Source: Triatoma infestans | Lineage: Eukaryota; Arthropoda; Insecta; Hemiptera; Reduviidae | Direction: 5' to 3' | Assembly (NCBI GenBank): GCA_011037195.1 | Contig: JAAEAF010000258.1 | Coordinates: forward strand, 62,001 to 126,000 | DNA: 64,000 nucleotides | In this document: in pieces, positions 42,813 to 55,400 of the stretch | Numbering within the stretch: the stretch's first letter is position 1 | Layout: each line of letters opens with the position of its first letter | The notes under the pieces: model-generated | Database searches by the model: none | What the model was told of the DNA's origin: nothing | Seen by the model: the letters and a program-made list of their open reading frames with translations, nothing else | Translations under genes and position numbers: made by a program

Positions 42813-45185
42813 TCTGGCGTGGAACATTCTCTTACTCCTTTTAGTACAAATATATAATATTTTTACTAAATATATTTTACAAGATTTGATTTATACTTAA
42901 AATTTTAATCATTTAACGTAAATGTTGAGATGGTGGCAGGACGTTCCAAGCAGATAACATTGTAGACCAACAGAGTGTGCCACTTAGTCACATTAAACCA
43001 AAACCATATAATAGTTGTAATTTAAAATTCCAGATTCCTTGGAACCTCCAAAAAATCAATTTCCCCCTGAAAAATGTTTCAAATAAAAAAAAAAAAATTA
43101 TTTAAGTATATACTCGTATATAGTATAAAAGGTTCAAAGAAAATCGCTTGTAGCCAATTTCAAGACCGAAAAAAGTCACCAGAGACATTTTCCGTGATAG
43201 CCTGCTTCTTTTTGTGGTCAACTATCGGTTTCGGTGCGTTCACCCATCATCAGGATGTTTTTGTCCAAACAATGTGATAACATAGACTTGCACAGAGCGA
43301 ATACAGTTTATACTAGTTTTTTTTTTAGCTAATTGAGCATTGTTGTTGGACTGCCCTCTCTAATCTGATCTGCGTCAGCGCGTGCAGAGGGAGGTTAAGT
43401 TCACGTTGCTCTGAAGAAAAATAGCCTGTCCCTGCTGCTCGAAAATGGTGCCGCGCTCACAAGTTTTAAGCGTTTTGTAGAAGAAGTATTTAAAAGGAAT
43501 GGGTGGGATCGAATGGGTCGATATGGGCTGATTTGGTAGATAGTTTGCATGTTGGAATGAAAGTAATTTATTGCGTGAATGTTGCATGAATGCAGGTTCA
43601 GGCTAGCGGTGTTCTAGCTAGTTATGACCCTTAGTTTTAGGCTAGTTTATAAGGTTAGATGTAAAGTTTTTTCGTAACTCCCTAGGAATATTGAGTAATG
43701 AGGGGCGGAAGAGTGTGCATGGTTGAATGAACGATCTTAGTGCAAGGGTGCATATACATTTTAACTGTATTGGAATGAATGGAAGATAGGTTAGGTTCTT
43801 TGTTCCCCCAGGAATATCGAGTACGGGGGGGATTTGTAGGTTAGGATTAGCGTATTCCATTGTTTTGAGGCGTCACGCTCAGCATTAGGGGCACCATTCG
43901 GTTTAGAAGCTCCTATGCGCGACAGCCTAGGGACCGCCCACCTAATGTGCCTTTTTTAATAATCAATAAAATAAAAAAATTGAAAAAACTTTACCTTATT
44001 GGCGGAACCATGAATTAAATTTAACCCCATTACCTTTATTACAATTATCATTCATCAGTGATCAAATTCTGTGCCCTTCTATATCCAAATTATTACAGTG
44101 GAAAACAACAACATTTTGTAAAGATTATAAATTTGAAGAAACTTTGTCAATTACAAACACGTAAATTGCAGGAAGAGAAAAAATTTCACATCAATTTTTG
44201 TTTTCATACTCAAGTGGGGGGGGGGGGACTCTCAAAGAAAATTTGATTTTAAAAAGTCTTTGTTATGACGGAACTAGATTAAGAGGGGTGTTGCTATCTC
44301 AATGGGAAAACACATGTTCGGTCCTTTAGTGACGTGGTTACCTTTTTTTTAAATGGAAACATCAATGAGTGGGGATGTATAACTTAAACTATGTTTTTTT
44401 GAAGGAGATTTTTTTACTTTGATAATTATTTATCCATACCATCTTATTATTTCTATTTATTAATTTATAACAGAGCGTAATAACGCGAAAGTGTCAGCCG
44501 TGAGCCACTATGGAATAGTTGCTGATGTGAAATTATAGAATTCGAGCTGAATGATTGTAAGATGGTATAGTTCCATAACTATGTTGAGCAAGTAATCTAT
44601 ATAAGCAAGTTTATTTTATAATTATGCATTCCATTCTACATTTCACCTTTCACACGCCATCAGCCATGTACGGACGTATACTTAAATATGGGTTCTTTTT
44701 TTTCATGCCTAAATATAACGAGTCTAAACGAGCCCGATACAGACATTTACAGATATATCACTGTAAAAGTCATACAAGTATGTTTTCTAATCTTAATGCA
44801 ACGTACAATCCATATGAACATTTTATTTTCTTGATCATGCATGCATCATTCACATTAACTACAAACTTAAAGGCTGTTTTGTTTCGTATGTGCAGACTTA
44901 CAAACTAGTAGATTTAATCCGGTCGATGATCATAAAAAGAAGCAGGCTATCACGGAAAATGTCTCTGATGCTTCCCAGCTCTGCGGAACCAACCACTACA
45001 ACAACTGAAAAAAAAAAAATCATTGAGTAAAGTAGCACTTCCACTTTGATGGATTTTGAGCGAAACTTTCGGATCAGATGCGTGGTAGTATCTAAAGTGA
45101 ATTATGAGTTATCTACAATTTTTTTGTTTTTGAGATTATTTTTCACTCAAACATAGACACAACACACACTATGGGCTAGAATGTT
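42813..45185 (+). mobile_element. Dispersed hairpin-ended element copy C, split by another element
   Basis: It starts TCTGGCGTGGAAC followed by TTCTCTTACTCC, and keeps the internal CCTGAAAAATGTTTCAAATA and AAAGAAAATCGCTTG blocks to about 43180. The family sequence resumes at about 45003 with AAAAAATCATTGAGTAAAGT, CACTTCC and the TTTGTTTTTGAGATT and CACACAC parts. The 43183-44999 insertion separates the halves. The 3' hairpin is not visible. Confidence 0.6.
43183..44999. mobile_element. Palindromic element, long variant, nested in copy C
   Basis: The left end, AGAGACATTTTCCGTGATAG followed by CCTGCTTC, and the right end, GAAGCAGGCTATCACGG followed by AAAATGTCTCTG, are inverted repeats; the right tail GAACCAACCACTACAAC matches the short copies. 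The 1.6 kb between them has no protein I recognise: open frames at 43375-43860 and 44624-44908 show no family pattern. A G12 run lies near 44216-44227. The interior may be a further insertion or the original internal sequence of the family. Confidence 0.6.
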
Positions 45186-47216
45186 CTCGAGATCCAATGT
45201 TAAGCCATCTAGATTTATATCTAATCTTTTATTAACTTATCACTTTTACTGATAGGCTGGTGTTTCCAAATCGTATTCTTAAATTACTATATGCTACTAT
45301 AGGGATTCCAAAACTAAATCCGACACGTACAGGCTGCAACAACACATTTGAACAACTTTCATTTGAACCACTTCAACAATTCAGTACAATCCACTACATT
45401 TTAAGATGTATCGTATGTAGGTGTATTCTTAATGTAAATTTTTAGTATTAATTTAAAAAATTATTTAATTTCCTTTATCTCCTATATATACAGAGAGTAT
45501 ATACACTGAACGCCAACATCTATTGCGACCTGAAATATTTTATATCACTCCATTTTTAATTTTTGCAGAGAATACAGTAGTCTGTCAATTTATAATATGT
45601 AATTGTGTGTGAGTATATCTAATGATAATCTAGAATTTTCTGTGGGATTGGCTGGACCCAATTAGTTGCATAAATATCATCTATCTCTGTAGACTCTTAA
45701 GTGTATTGTGTGAATGTATTAGAAGCGTCAATGTGTTTGTTCGTACTGTTTGGCTGGAATAGCTGCAAGAACGCCAAGATCCCTGAAGAATCCCACTTTC
45801 TTTACGGGATACCTAGTAGCGTAAGAAATGCATTTGCAAAATCTAGTGGCGTAGAAAATGCACAAAAAATAAACTAGTATTTAAAAGTAATTTACAGAGA
45901 AATAATTAAGAATAATTGGATCAAAAATATATATATATATATATATAGCGGCAAATGGAAATTACGGGGTGCAGTGGCAATCATTAATTTTCTAAAAATA
46001 CTTTTTAATATGAAGTTTAGGGGGAGAATATGACTGGATAATATTAATTTATTTTCTAATTCAATTTTTGTCTAAATGCATAAAGGGTTCACATAAAAAA
46101 AAGTAGCTTGAACATATGGCAGAATGGCTTTATATTTTTACTACCCTTTCATTTCATTTATATTAATTAGGGCCGATTAATAACCAGAATTGGACTTTAA
46201 TAATGATTTACAGTTATTCTACCGCAATAATAATTCAATCAGCTAAAGAAATATAATTTTAATCTATTTGCATTATTATACTTTTTACGTAAAAATAAGC
46301 ATGGATAGGCATCCTGCGTCTTTAGATAGTTAGTTGTACGTTACGTTTATAATTTGGCTTCAAGCGTTCGTCCATCTCCAGCTACCACGTCACCTAATAC
46401 CGCGGTACAATATGACGGCACTACTGATATTGAAGTCCTGAACATTATTCGTTTGCACTAAGTATATTTAGCGATTCAATATAGTCTGGCGGACACGAAT
46501 CCAGCGCAGAATAGAACCTGGGCCTTCATCCAAATCAGTTAACCAAATAATCAAAGTAATGGAAGTAACCAAATAATAGAAATCGGTCAACCGCTCTATC
46601 TGTAAGAACAAAAATTTTACGATCAACACAAATTAATCGGTGTGACTTTTATTTTGTAATATTTTCTAGGGGAAAATTGATTATTTGATAACATTAAACT
46701 TCCCTATAAAGTACCACTTCAGTGCAATATATGGTGCTACCGCTTATATAATATTTAATATACATTGGAAGCGTAATTTGAAGAACACAGATTATTCGGA
46801 AGAGTTAAGAAAAAAACTTGTGAGTGTTGATCCTTATGATCATGTAATTTTTTTTTAAAAAGTGCCTTCAACCAAGAATCTGCATATATTTGTTATTATT
46901 ATTATTTTTTTTTTTTCTATAATTCGACTGATATTATCATATGTATAAGTTCGCCGAGGAGCTCTCCCTAGTACAATACTCTAGCGCTGACACTCTTCAC
47001 GCCACCCCGCCACCAGCTATCACATTCCCTGTCTCACTTCTTGATATATCGCCTACGAGATAAACGTCACATACTCTCTTCCATGAGACTCACACCACTT
47101 GACACTGTTCAAATCTCCTACCAAACATTCTACCAACCCACGCTAAAGCTTGACTTTGATTTAGATTCCAGTGTCGGCTTCTACAAACTACCTTCAACAG
47201 TTTCACCAGTATGCTG

Positions 47217-47251
<35 letters not shown>

Positions 47252-47801
47252 TTACTACCTATCCGGGCTGCCTTTTAATAAACGGAACAAGGAAATATAT
47301 ATATATTTTTACTCCCTTGGGAAGAGACAAGAGGAAGGTGTGCTTTACCTCTAACCCATCTTCTTTTCTTACCTTTTTTTAGAGCATCTTTTTCTATCTC
47401 CAGTTCACTTAAATGATACTGGGATGTTGCTGTCTGTTTCCTCTGTTTGAAAAATATGAGTTGGTATGTACATATTTGAGTAGTAAGACCCGACAAGCGT
47501 GGCATATTTCTTACGATGTTTTTTTTTTTTTTTTAAATGTAATCATACTTTTTATATTTTATTTATACTTTTTTCTTAAAAATTCATAAATTCATTTCCC
47601 GTTTTATTATCCACATATTTAGCAAGCTTTTTTATTGTTTTTTATTAAAAATAATGATTGCATTTTTTTTTTTTTACTTTTTTAATGTTTTATTTATTCA
47701 TCAATGAGATTATTAAAATACAGATACCAGACATACCATTCATAAATAAACGTACGATAAAAGAAAATTCTTTTCCTTATCCAGCTATTAAACCATAAAA
47801 A
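45186..47801. other. No gene recognised; microsatellites
   Basis: It contains an (AT)n run at about 45926-45947, the diverged partner of the 20.5-kb repeat at about 46670-46765, and a (CA)n at about 47222-47250. A plus-strand open frame at 47041-47382 runs through the CA repeat and is unlikely to be a gene. Confidence 0.4.
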
Positions 47802-48601
47802 TCTGGCGTGAAACACTCACACGACTTTCTCTTACATTAATTTTCTTTAAAATGATTGCAAACTTACAAAGTTTATTTGGGCTGGACATAAAAATAGTGA
47901 CAAGGATTTTACTTACTTTTTTTTTTTTCAGCGAAATGATTGAAATTAAAGGTGATACGTTTCCTATCTATGTATTCTAAGTTTAAAGAAAATCGCAAAA
48001 TTTCGTAGAAAATTCTTTAAAAAAAAACTCAATAACCTATTCTGCAAAAGAGCACTTCCTGTTAACTGATTTCCTTTCATTTTAGATTTCTATCAATGTT
48101 TTTAATATTTATTAATATAACGTTGTAGGTCGTAAAAACATATATTACTTTCGAGGATAGCATAGCACGACAGTTCCCCCGAGAATCTCCATAAAATCCA
48201 TTGCCCCAGGAAAATGTTTAAAATACACCTTGATAGGTATATATATGTCTAGATCGTGTTCGAAGTCTAAAGCATAAAATTGCCGTAGCCATTTTTGAGA
48301 AAATCACGAAAAAGTGAAAAAAAAAAAAATATTGAGTAAAGTCATCTTTTCAATGATGGATTATGCCCGAAATCTTCTGGTCTGATGCGGTGGTAGTAAG
48401 TAAACGGAATACCAAGTTTGAAGCTTCCTGCAACTTTTCGTTTTTGAGATATTGTGTTACCTCCCCACCATGCTCACTGGCGCACACATACAGTCCATCG
48501 CTAAAAATATTTTGCACGTATTATGGGACTCAAATACATGTACTTGCAATGAAAACTCATCTTGAAAAAGCTGGCACGTTCGTAGTAGGAGTAAGAGAAA
48601 T
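47802..48601 (+). mobile_element. Dispersed hairpin-ended element copy D
   Basis: It starts TCTGGCGTGAAACACTCACA with the subterminal ACTTTCTCTTAC block and ends near GGAGTAAGAGAAAT. Internal family blocks in order are GCACTTCC, AAAATGTTTAAAAT, AAAGTCATCTTTTCAATGAT, TTTTCGTTTTTGAG and CGCACACATACA. About 800 bp long and non-coding. Confidence 0.65.
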
Positions 48602-51600
48602 AACTTATTTAAAAAAATTTACTACTTACAGTGCCTTTCAATTAATTCCCTATCAAGCGTAATTTCTTCATTTAATGTATTATATTGAACGATTTCAAGT
48701 TAAATGAGTGCATTGCTATTCGAATCTAGAATTTATAGAAACTAGAATGACCGCTGTTCAGAACAGACACTGTCTCAGCGATGAAATCTTGAAAACAAAA
48801 ATGAAATACAATAAAACTGATCTATTTTTTCTAATCATGCAAAATTCTGAGCATAATAAAAAACCAAAAAAAAAAATAAAATAAACAAGATATAATTTAG
48901 AAATGAGAATAGTATAAGACATTAAGTAAATAAAGAAAATAATTAGAAAATTCATAAAGTAAACAAAAACAAACAAAAAAGAATGAGTTTAGTATACATT
49001 GGGAAAAGGTTGTAAATTGGCCGGGGCCACAATGGACTCACTCTGCATTAAACCACCGCTCAAGACAAATCAATGAGTATAATTCATCCAAACCTGTTGA
49101 ATGTTTGAACGCTTAATTCTACTAACATAGTGAGATGGAGACGGCGTCGGGGTAATAAAGAGTGTGAGGGCAGACAGACGGAACTTAATGTTATTCGTTA
49201 TTATCTATTCTTCTTAGGCATTCTAATTAATTAAGAAATTATAATGCTCATTTCGTTGTAACTGCCTAAACAAACAAACAAACAAACAAACAAACAAAAA
49301 ATAAAATAACACAGTAATAAGATTTAACAGGATTATTTGTTAATCCTTTTTTTATTCATGATTGAACCAGAGTCTAAAAATCTGCAACAGCTTTCTTAAT
49401 GAAATCCTATTGTTAGTTCTCTTAACATCTAACGGTTTTCAAGACTCGAACGATTGTATCCTCAGGCCCTATATGATGGTAGAGTTTATTGATGATAGTT
49501 ATAGCTGGCAAAGTGTTAGGTTTAATTAAGCTATGCACTACTTCAACTTCTTACTCATATCTATATCAGAAACATAAACGTCGAGTTGCACTTATCAATT
49601 ACTCCTAAATTTACAACCAGAACGACAGATTAGGCACTTACTTGTTATTACAACTTTAAAGATTTAAACAATGTTTCACTAACTTCATGGTGACACTTTT
49701 TATACGATTTTGGGCACTTCCTCGCCTGGAAATATGGTCAGAGCGAGTCGAGTAGTGTAGGCAGCGTGCCAGTGACGTAGTTATGTGGTGGTAGTCGTGA
49801 GCGTGTAGTGTTATTGACGTGGTTGAGGGTATATTAATGTCGAAAGGATGCATAGTAATGTTTTTTGGATTGAACGTGTCCACCCTGTTTATGTGCTGTC
49901 TAAAAATCATAAAAAAAGCTGAGCTCATTGCATTCAAATACGAGTATATTGCAATATTATGTAATCTTAAAACTAATGAAAGATTTGTTAACATATGCCA
50001 CTATTTGTACCAAATGAACAACCATCTAGTAGCACGCCTTTTCCAACTCACCTAAAATCTGAATCATTTCAAATCTTTTCTCGTAATCTATACGTAAAAT
50101 TATTGGACAAAATAGAGAGTTTAATTTCTTTTAATTGGAGGAATGCACTTTCAGAATACCGGAAATCTAAGAAACGATAGCAATACATTCTTTGGCATTA
50201 TACCAACAAATAAATATTTAATAAAAAAATAAATAAATTCCAAATAATGCCTAATGAGGGAAATTTCTGAATTTATATACGTTACACATCACGCCAATTC
50301 ATCTTTTATTATTGGATCATTATATGATAGTTGTTTTTATTGGAGAAGTCAAGATGACTTCAGCTGAATTGTGTGTCCATGTTGAGCTTATCTTAACATT
50401 CTTATAAATGAATAATAGCGAAACTTAGTAGTCAATAATTTATTGATTAAAATTGAAATAACTACATATTTTGCTGGACAATCATTAAAAAAAGAGGGTG
50501 ACAGACATGAGGTGATGAATTTTTTTAATAAAATAGCTTCTTCAATAATGATTTTTGGAGGAAACTTAAGAAAACTAAGTTTATTTTAAAATCAAGTTCA
50601 GACCGATTTGATTCTGAAGAATACTGACAAAGGAGAAGAGAGAAAATAGAAGATAGAATGACCACGTGAAGAGTAATGATGTAGGCGATGAATGTAAATT
50701 GGCTAATGTCAATCGCTTGTAGAGCGATTGGCTGATTAGAATTTTTGCTTGTTCTAATAGCCATCGATTAGTGCCTATCCTCTAATAACCATCCTCTCAG
50801 GCCTATTAAACTGCTTCTGGCAGAAAGTGACTTGAGACAGTAAGCTCTTGAATTCTTGACAGCTTGTTTAGACTTTTCCAAGTGTCAACACTTCTAGGAA
50901 ATATCTTGCCACTTCTTAACTCTTCAAAGTCAATCTGGTAACTTCAATTTGAGACATTGAATTATTTCTTTTTGGTCAATTTCACTACTTATCAGGTCTC
51001 AAAACTTGTATGATAGGTCAAGGACTTGTCAGGCTGCATTTTTATAGGTGTGGACGGTTTCCATTGATAGCAATTTTGGCACTCGAAGTACAGACCATTA
51101 CTACTGTTGCTAGCTGATACAAACTTTTGAATTTCTACGGTGTACAAATCACCGTTGTCAGCCACCAGAGGAAAGGTCATTAGCTTTGAAGTAAGCGAAC
51201 ATGGCCGCCTGATATTCTCACAAAAATCTGTCGTAAGATTAAAATAAATATTAATTAAACACTAATTAGTCAAAGTAAACAAAATCTGGGTTTAAGCGGC
51301 ATTCTTCATAAACAAAATGTTACTGCGTTTCCTCTTCGCGTTCTTTTTCACAGAATTCCATTTTCTATTTTTCGACTTACGTATTTTTCAGGCGACCCTT
51401 TTCTCTGCCTGTTCTCAAGAGTTACTCAATGGTCACGCTTGCAAGCCACATTTTTTTTTTTGTGTGCACGCCAACTACACTGCATCACCGCTGTTATATG
51501 CGCAACTTACCTTTTTTATTGCTTGTTTATGATTATTGCTTATTATTCAATATTGCTTATTTTCCTGTCACGCTCATTTTATTTCAAGTCAATTATAAAT

Positions 51601-52689
51601 AATGCTTGATTAATATTACTTGTTGCAACAAACCTGTAGTAATTAATAATACTTGTCCACACCATAATAATGTACCACCAATTTTATTTACACCTATTTC
51701 CTTAACCTCACCTTTTCACCGCGCGTCAACATTTTTACAGTTGGGCAATCTAAATTCCCTTTTATTTCCAGTTTTATAACAAATATTTAAACATAGAAAA
51801 TATTTGTTTAATAAAAAATTATTTTTCTTCTCAAATGAAGATAAATTAACTACAACAAATGCAACAGGTGCTGGCAGTTGATACATTATTTCATTGTAAA
51901 ATACAAGTTAACCGATAAAACAAATGTTACTTTCAATATCTCCATTCAATTTGTAATATATTAGGCGCGGGATGAAGTTTGATTTAGGTAGCATTGTATA
52001 ACTCTGGCCCACGTACAACCACTTATCACTTTAAGAGTTCCCAGTTACTACAGCTGCTTCAGCCACCACAATACGTGCCACTTTGTATCAGCTGAAAAGA
52101 AAAAGTGTTTAGAAGAATGAGGGGGAGGATATGTGGCTAAAAGTGGTGGATCATTGTTCTTCTATATATATATAAGTCCTTGCTAGATGGGAAAGTGAAG
52201 CATATCAGAAGCGGGCACACATTTTATCCTTAAACCATCATCCCTTTTCTCACTAAGAAAATTCGATTATCCAACGATGCGATGAACGATGTAATATTTC
52301 ACGGCATATCAAGGGCTTTAGGAAAAATATATGCATAGATACACTAGGCTCATTTTTTTCCCTTTCAAAAGGAATTCATGGTATTAAATTAAATTAGTTA
52401 ATATTTATCACGCACTCTGAACACTCTAAAAGAAGTATTTCTTTTTTTTTACATTATGAATTTTTATAAATATTTTAATTGAAATGCTAAATTAATTCTC
52501 AATAGCAAGGATATCTTCTAGTATAATGGCCTTAATAAGTTTCAATATTTTATTAGGAAAACTCTGTTATTTGCGTGGATGTTATTTTGGTCGAATTATC
52601 GTTGGGCATTTCAAACACTGTTGATTTGAAATGTAAACAAGTGGTTTAAGTTCGGCACTTTTGTTTGTAAGAACAATTATTAATTGATA
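48602..52689. other. Long stretch without a recognised gene
   Basis: An (AAAC)n microsatellite lies at about 49268-49300. Open frames at 49819-50180 (plus) and 50992-51180 (minus, with a CQNC motif) do not resemble known families and lack clear splice context. Composition is AT-rich throughout. If a host gene's exons lie here I cannot identify them. Confidence 0.4.
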
Positions 52690-53206
52690 ATGTCTTACAA
52701 TAGTCTGCAACAAATGTATTTTGATTCATGTGGATTGATGTTTATTCCTATTTTTGCAGTCCTACTAAATAATGATAAAGAGCAAAGAGAGAGTATAGAA
52801 TCAATATGTGTAGAGAGGAACTGCAGTGCCGCCACAAAGGTATTCAATCGTGGTAGAGGGATGTGAAGGTAAGTCTGATATATAGACTGAATAAAGCACT
52901 AAGATACTCCCTTTTGGTACTCCAGCAAGAATAGGTTGTATAGAGGACTCGGAAGTGTTTCAGTTAAACCTGGAAGAGTCTTTCGGAATGATATACTAGA
53001 TAGGTAGAATTCATTAAATATTAATAGAAGACCTCCATATGGCATACACGTTTGAAAGCGTGTGAAATATCTACGAATAGTCCAGCCGAAAACTGTTCAA
53101 GATAAGTGACCATAGTATCTAGAACACGATGTTTGTTCACTAAATACAATAAAACAACAAATAAATAAGATTATATATATTGAGGTTAGATACCACGGGT
53201 GGGCTC
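52690..53206 (-). pseudogene. Jockey LINE RT, downstream part
   Basis: The minus strand reads HRVLDTMVTYLEQFSAGLFV, then DISHAFKRVYA (motif A), a motif B relic (LAGVPKGSI) and YISDLPSHPSTTI with a degenerate motif C (LCGGTAV where FADDTAV is expected), then INPHESKYI. It is the continuation of the RT piece at 54015-54238 beyond the solo LTR. Stops and shifts make it dead, and the 3' end is missing. Confidence 0.68.
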
Positions 53207-54014
53207 TGTTTAACATTATTGTAATATATGATAACATTATGGTGTATATAATATTATAATGTATACAGTATTATAATACATAATGGTTGAGCAAATGGGA
53301 AATTAAAAAATTAAAAATCATATGGAAAAATGAATACATAAATTAAATTTAAAAATGGTAGCAAATATTATTTATTATCATTTTTAATAAGCCAAAGAAA
53401 CGGTGCTTATCTTGAAACGCAGAGTTCATGTTGCCAGTGTTGGAAGACCCATGTGTCCTTAGCCCATATCGGGGTAAAGGGGAGAGGAGAAATAGGAATA
53501 AGGAAATAAATCTTATGTGCCTGTAACTCTTGAGTCTTGATCAATACACTGCTGCTTGGCTGATGATTGTAAATAATAATTAAATGGGCACCTAGAAGCT
53601 GCGTTGGCAGGAAAAACCAACCGGAAATAACAACCATGTGATTTCACAATAACCTATACAGGCCCGAGAGGACCGAGCCGCTAAGTCGACAAAAGGTCCA
53701 GTTAATTAACACTACCCAGGAAAACCAGAAGAAACAAACTTGGGGTTTCACAATTCAGGGCCACTCAACTGGCATGAATTGTATAGGTATTATACTGCGA
53801 CCTATTCAAGGGAGTGTTGCATAACAACTCAAATTAACCGATGCTTAAAATCGCGACTGACGGAGAGAGGAGAAAATGCATAGGCTACCCCCTCTCTACT
53901 CTTGGACATAGTCTAATAAATTAGCAAATTATTACCAAGATAGTGCAATACCCCCCCCTCCAAAATAAAATTATTGTACGCCCTTGGCGGCAAATTTATA
54001 TTAAATACCGAACA
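53207..54014 (-). repeat. Solo LTR related to the BEL/Pao element
   Basis: The 808-bp segment has ends TGTTTAACAT and ATACCGAACA and shares many internal blocks with the LTRs at 28359 and 35139 (AAACGCAGA, GCCCATAT, GGAGA-AGGAA, ATATGCCTGTAA-like, CGGCAAATTTA near the end) with considerable divergence. GGCTC precedes it, as in the other two LTRs. It has no internal coding region, so it is a solo LTR or a relative formed by LTR-LTR recombination. The orientation is the same as the full element. Confidence 0.75.
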
Positions 54015-54238
54015 ATGTTATTGCTGTATTGTGGCTTGGCAGCTCAGGAAACCAAACTGATGGGTTGATATTAAATTAAGAGTTTCTATATTTTTTTAAA
54101 AGACGCGGATCAAGGTGTTTCTCAAATATTTTCTCTAGAATGGGAAGGAGGCTATTAATACGGTTGGAAGGAAGTTGGTGAGTTAGTTTTTATTTGGGTT
54201 TCGGTATCATTTTAAAATTAAAGAATTTTCAAAGGATG
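54015..54238 (-). pseudogene. Jockey LINE RT, middle part
   Basis: The minus strand gives MIPKPK, then LPSNRINSLLPILEKIFEKH and NINPSVWFPELPSHNT, matching Jockey RT motifs 1-2a (IPKPxKxxxxxxSYRPISLLPxLxKxxEKxxxxR and HQFGFRxxHST). It lies between the mariner and the solo LTR and aligns in order with its neighbours 55198-55400 and 52690-53206. Confidence 0.7.
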
Positions 54239-54240
54239 TA

Positions 54241-55195
54241 CGAGGCATGTCCAATAAGTAAATGTACTGAATTTTTGTAGGTTACAAAAATTTTTATTTG
54301 AACAAAAAAATTACCTGGTTACATTAGTACACAAGTAAGCTATTTTTCGACATAGTCACCATTCCTCTCAATGCAGGTGGTGAACCGGGGTATTAATTTT
54401 TTGATGCCTTCCTCGAAGTAGTTTCCCGCCAACCCCTTCGTCCACTTCTCCACCACCCCTTCACCTTCTCGTCGGTTGAAAACAGGGTTTTCCACCCATG
54501 TGCAGCTTCAGGGAGGTAAAGAGATAGTAATCTGAAGGTGCTAGGTCAGGGGAATGCGCGGGATGGTTCAGGACATCCCATTTAAACGAGGCAAGCAGTT
54601 CCTTCGTGGCGTTGGCCGTGTGTGGTCTGGCATTGTCGTGCGGCAGGCAGACTCCCTTTGCCAGCATGCCACTCCTTTTGTTGTAAATCGCCCTCCGCAA
54701 TTTTTTTAGAGTCTCACAGTATCTTGCAGAGTTGATGGTCTCCCCTTGAGGCATATATTCAATTAAAATTATGCCTTGACAGTCCCAAAACACGGATGTC
54801 ATGATTTTCTTGGCTGAAATTGTGGTTTTGAACTTTTTGGCGAAGGGTAAAGAGATATGACGCCACTGTTGAGACTGCCTTTTGGTTTCAGGTGTGTAAT
54901 GTGCAACCCAAGTTTCATCTCCAGTAATGATGGAGCGAAGAAATTCATCTCCATGAAGTTTGTAGCGTCTCAAAAACTCTTGCCCGACCTCGAATATTTC
55001 ACACTTGGCGGGAGATTGGATTCACATTTTTCACGAAACGTATTGTCGCGTCGACAGTTCTCAACATACTGACCTCGAACCGATCTCGTTGCGGAGGGGA
55101 GGAATCAGGCTACACGACAGTGTAGTCAACTTGTCGAAAACAAAATCCCTCCGGCCATGAGAGTCTCAGTACACTTACTTACTGAACATGCCTCG
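54241..55195 (-). mobile_element. mariner element (Tc1/mariner superfamily), internally deleted
   Basis: The ends are inverted repeats of about 30 bp: CGAGGCATGTCCAATAAGTA on the left and the inverse of TACTTACTGAACATGCCTCG on the right, flanked by the TA target duplication (54239-54240, 55196-55197). The length of 955 bp is short for a mariner of about 1.3 kb. The missing part is the N-terminal DNA-binding region of the transposase. It is inserted into a Jockey LINE. Confidence 0.9.
54461..54991 (-). pseudogene. mariner transposase, catalytic C-terminal part
   Basis: The frame encodes the DD34D catalytic core: D19 in TGDETW, the mid-domain FWDCQGIILIEYM, D113 in PHDNARPHTA and D148 in HPAHSPDLAPSDYYLF, with exactly 34 residues between the last two acids. 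A family protein has about 345 residues; only about 170-175 remain and the paired helix-turn-helix domain is absent, although GQEFL just upstream of the first Met is still family-like. The transposase would cut and paste the element at TA sites. Without DNA-binding domains this copy cannot act alone, but the terminal repeats could still be mobilised in trans. Confidence 0.9.
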
Positions 55196-55197
55196 TA

Positions 55198-55400
55198 ATA
55201 ATAAGTAATTCGTAATATAGAATTATACATGGTAGTGAGGAAGACAATTGCCTTTTTGGATATTTGTTGAAAAACTTTGGCTGTTATTAGATATCCGGGA
55301 CTCTTTTTCTTAAGAAGATTGTTAATGGCTTGTTTTACCAGGAATTGAGTTTAAATATTAAATTACAAATGTAGTGTGGGTTTTCCCTACTGTCAGGTAA
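55198..55400 (-). pseudogene. Jockey LINE RT, upstream part
   Basis: The minus strand reads NSWYKQAINNLLKKKSPGYL, then ITAKVFQQISKKAI and VFLTTMYNSILRI, the Jockey block around RT motif 0 (I--LP-KKAPGxDxIT----LP-KA---L--I-NAxLR). It is interrupted at 55195 by the mariner and resumes at 54238. Confidence 0.68.

Noticed and set aside
46490..46612. Possible tRNA-like minus-strand unit (TAGAGCGGTTGACC and GGTTCTATTCTG)
   Set aside because: The A and B boxes are weak, spacing is longer than usual, and two AACCAAATAAT repeats disrupt the middle. Not enough to call a tRNA or SINE.
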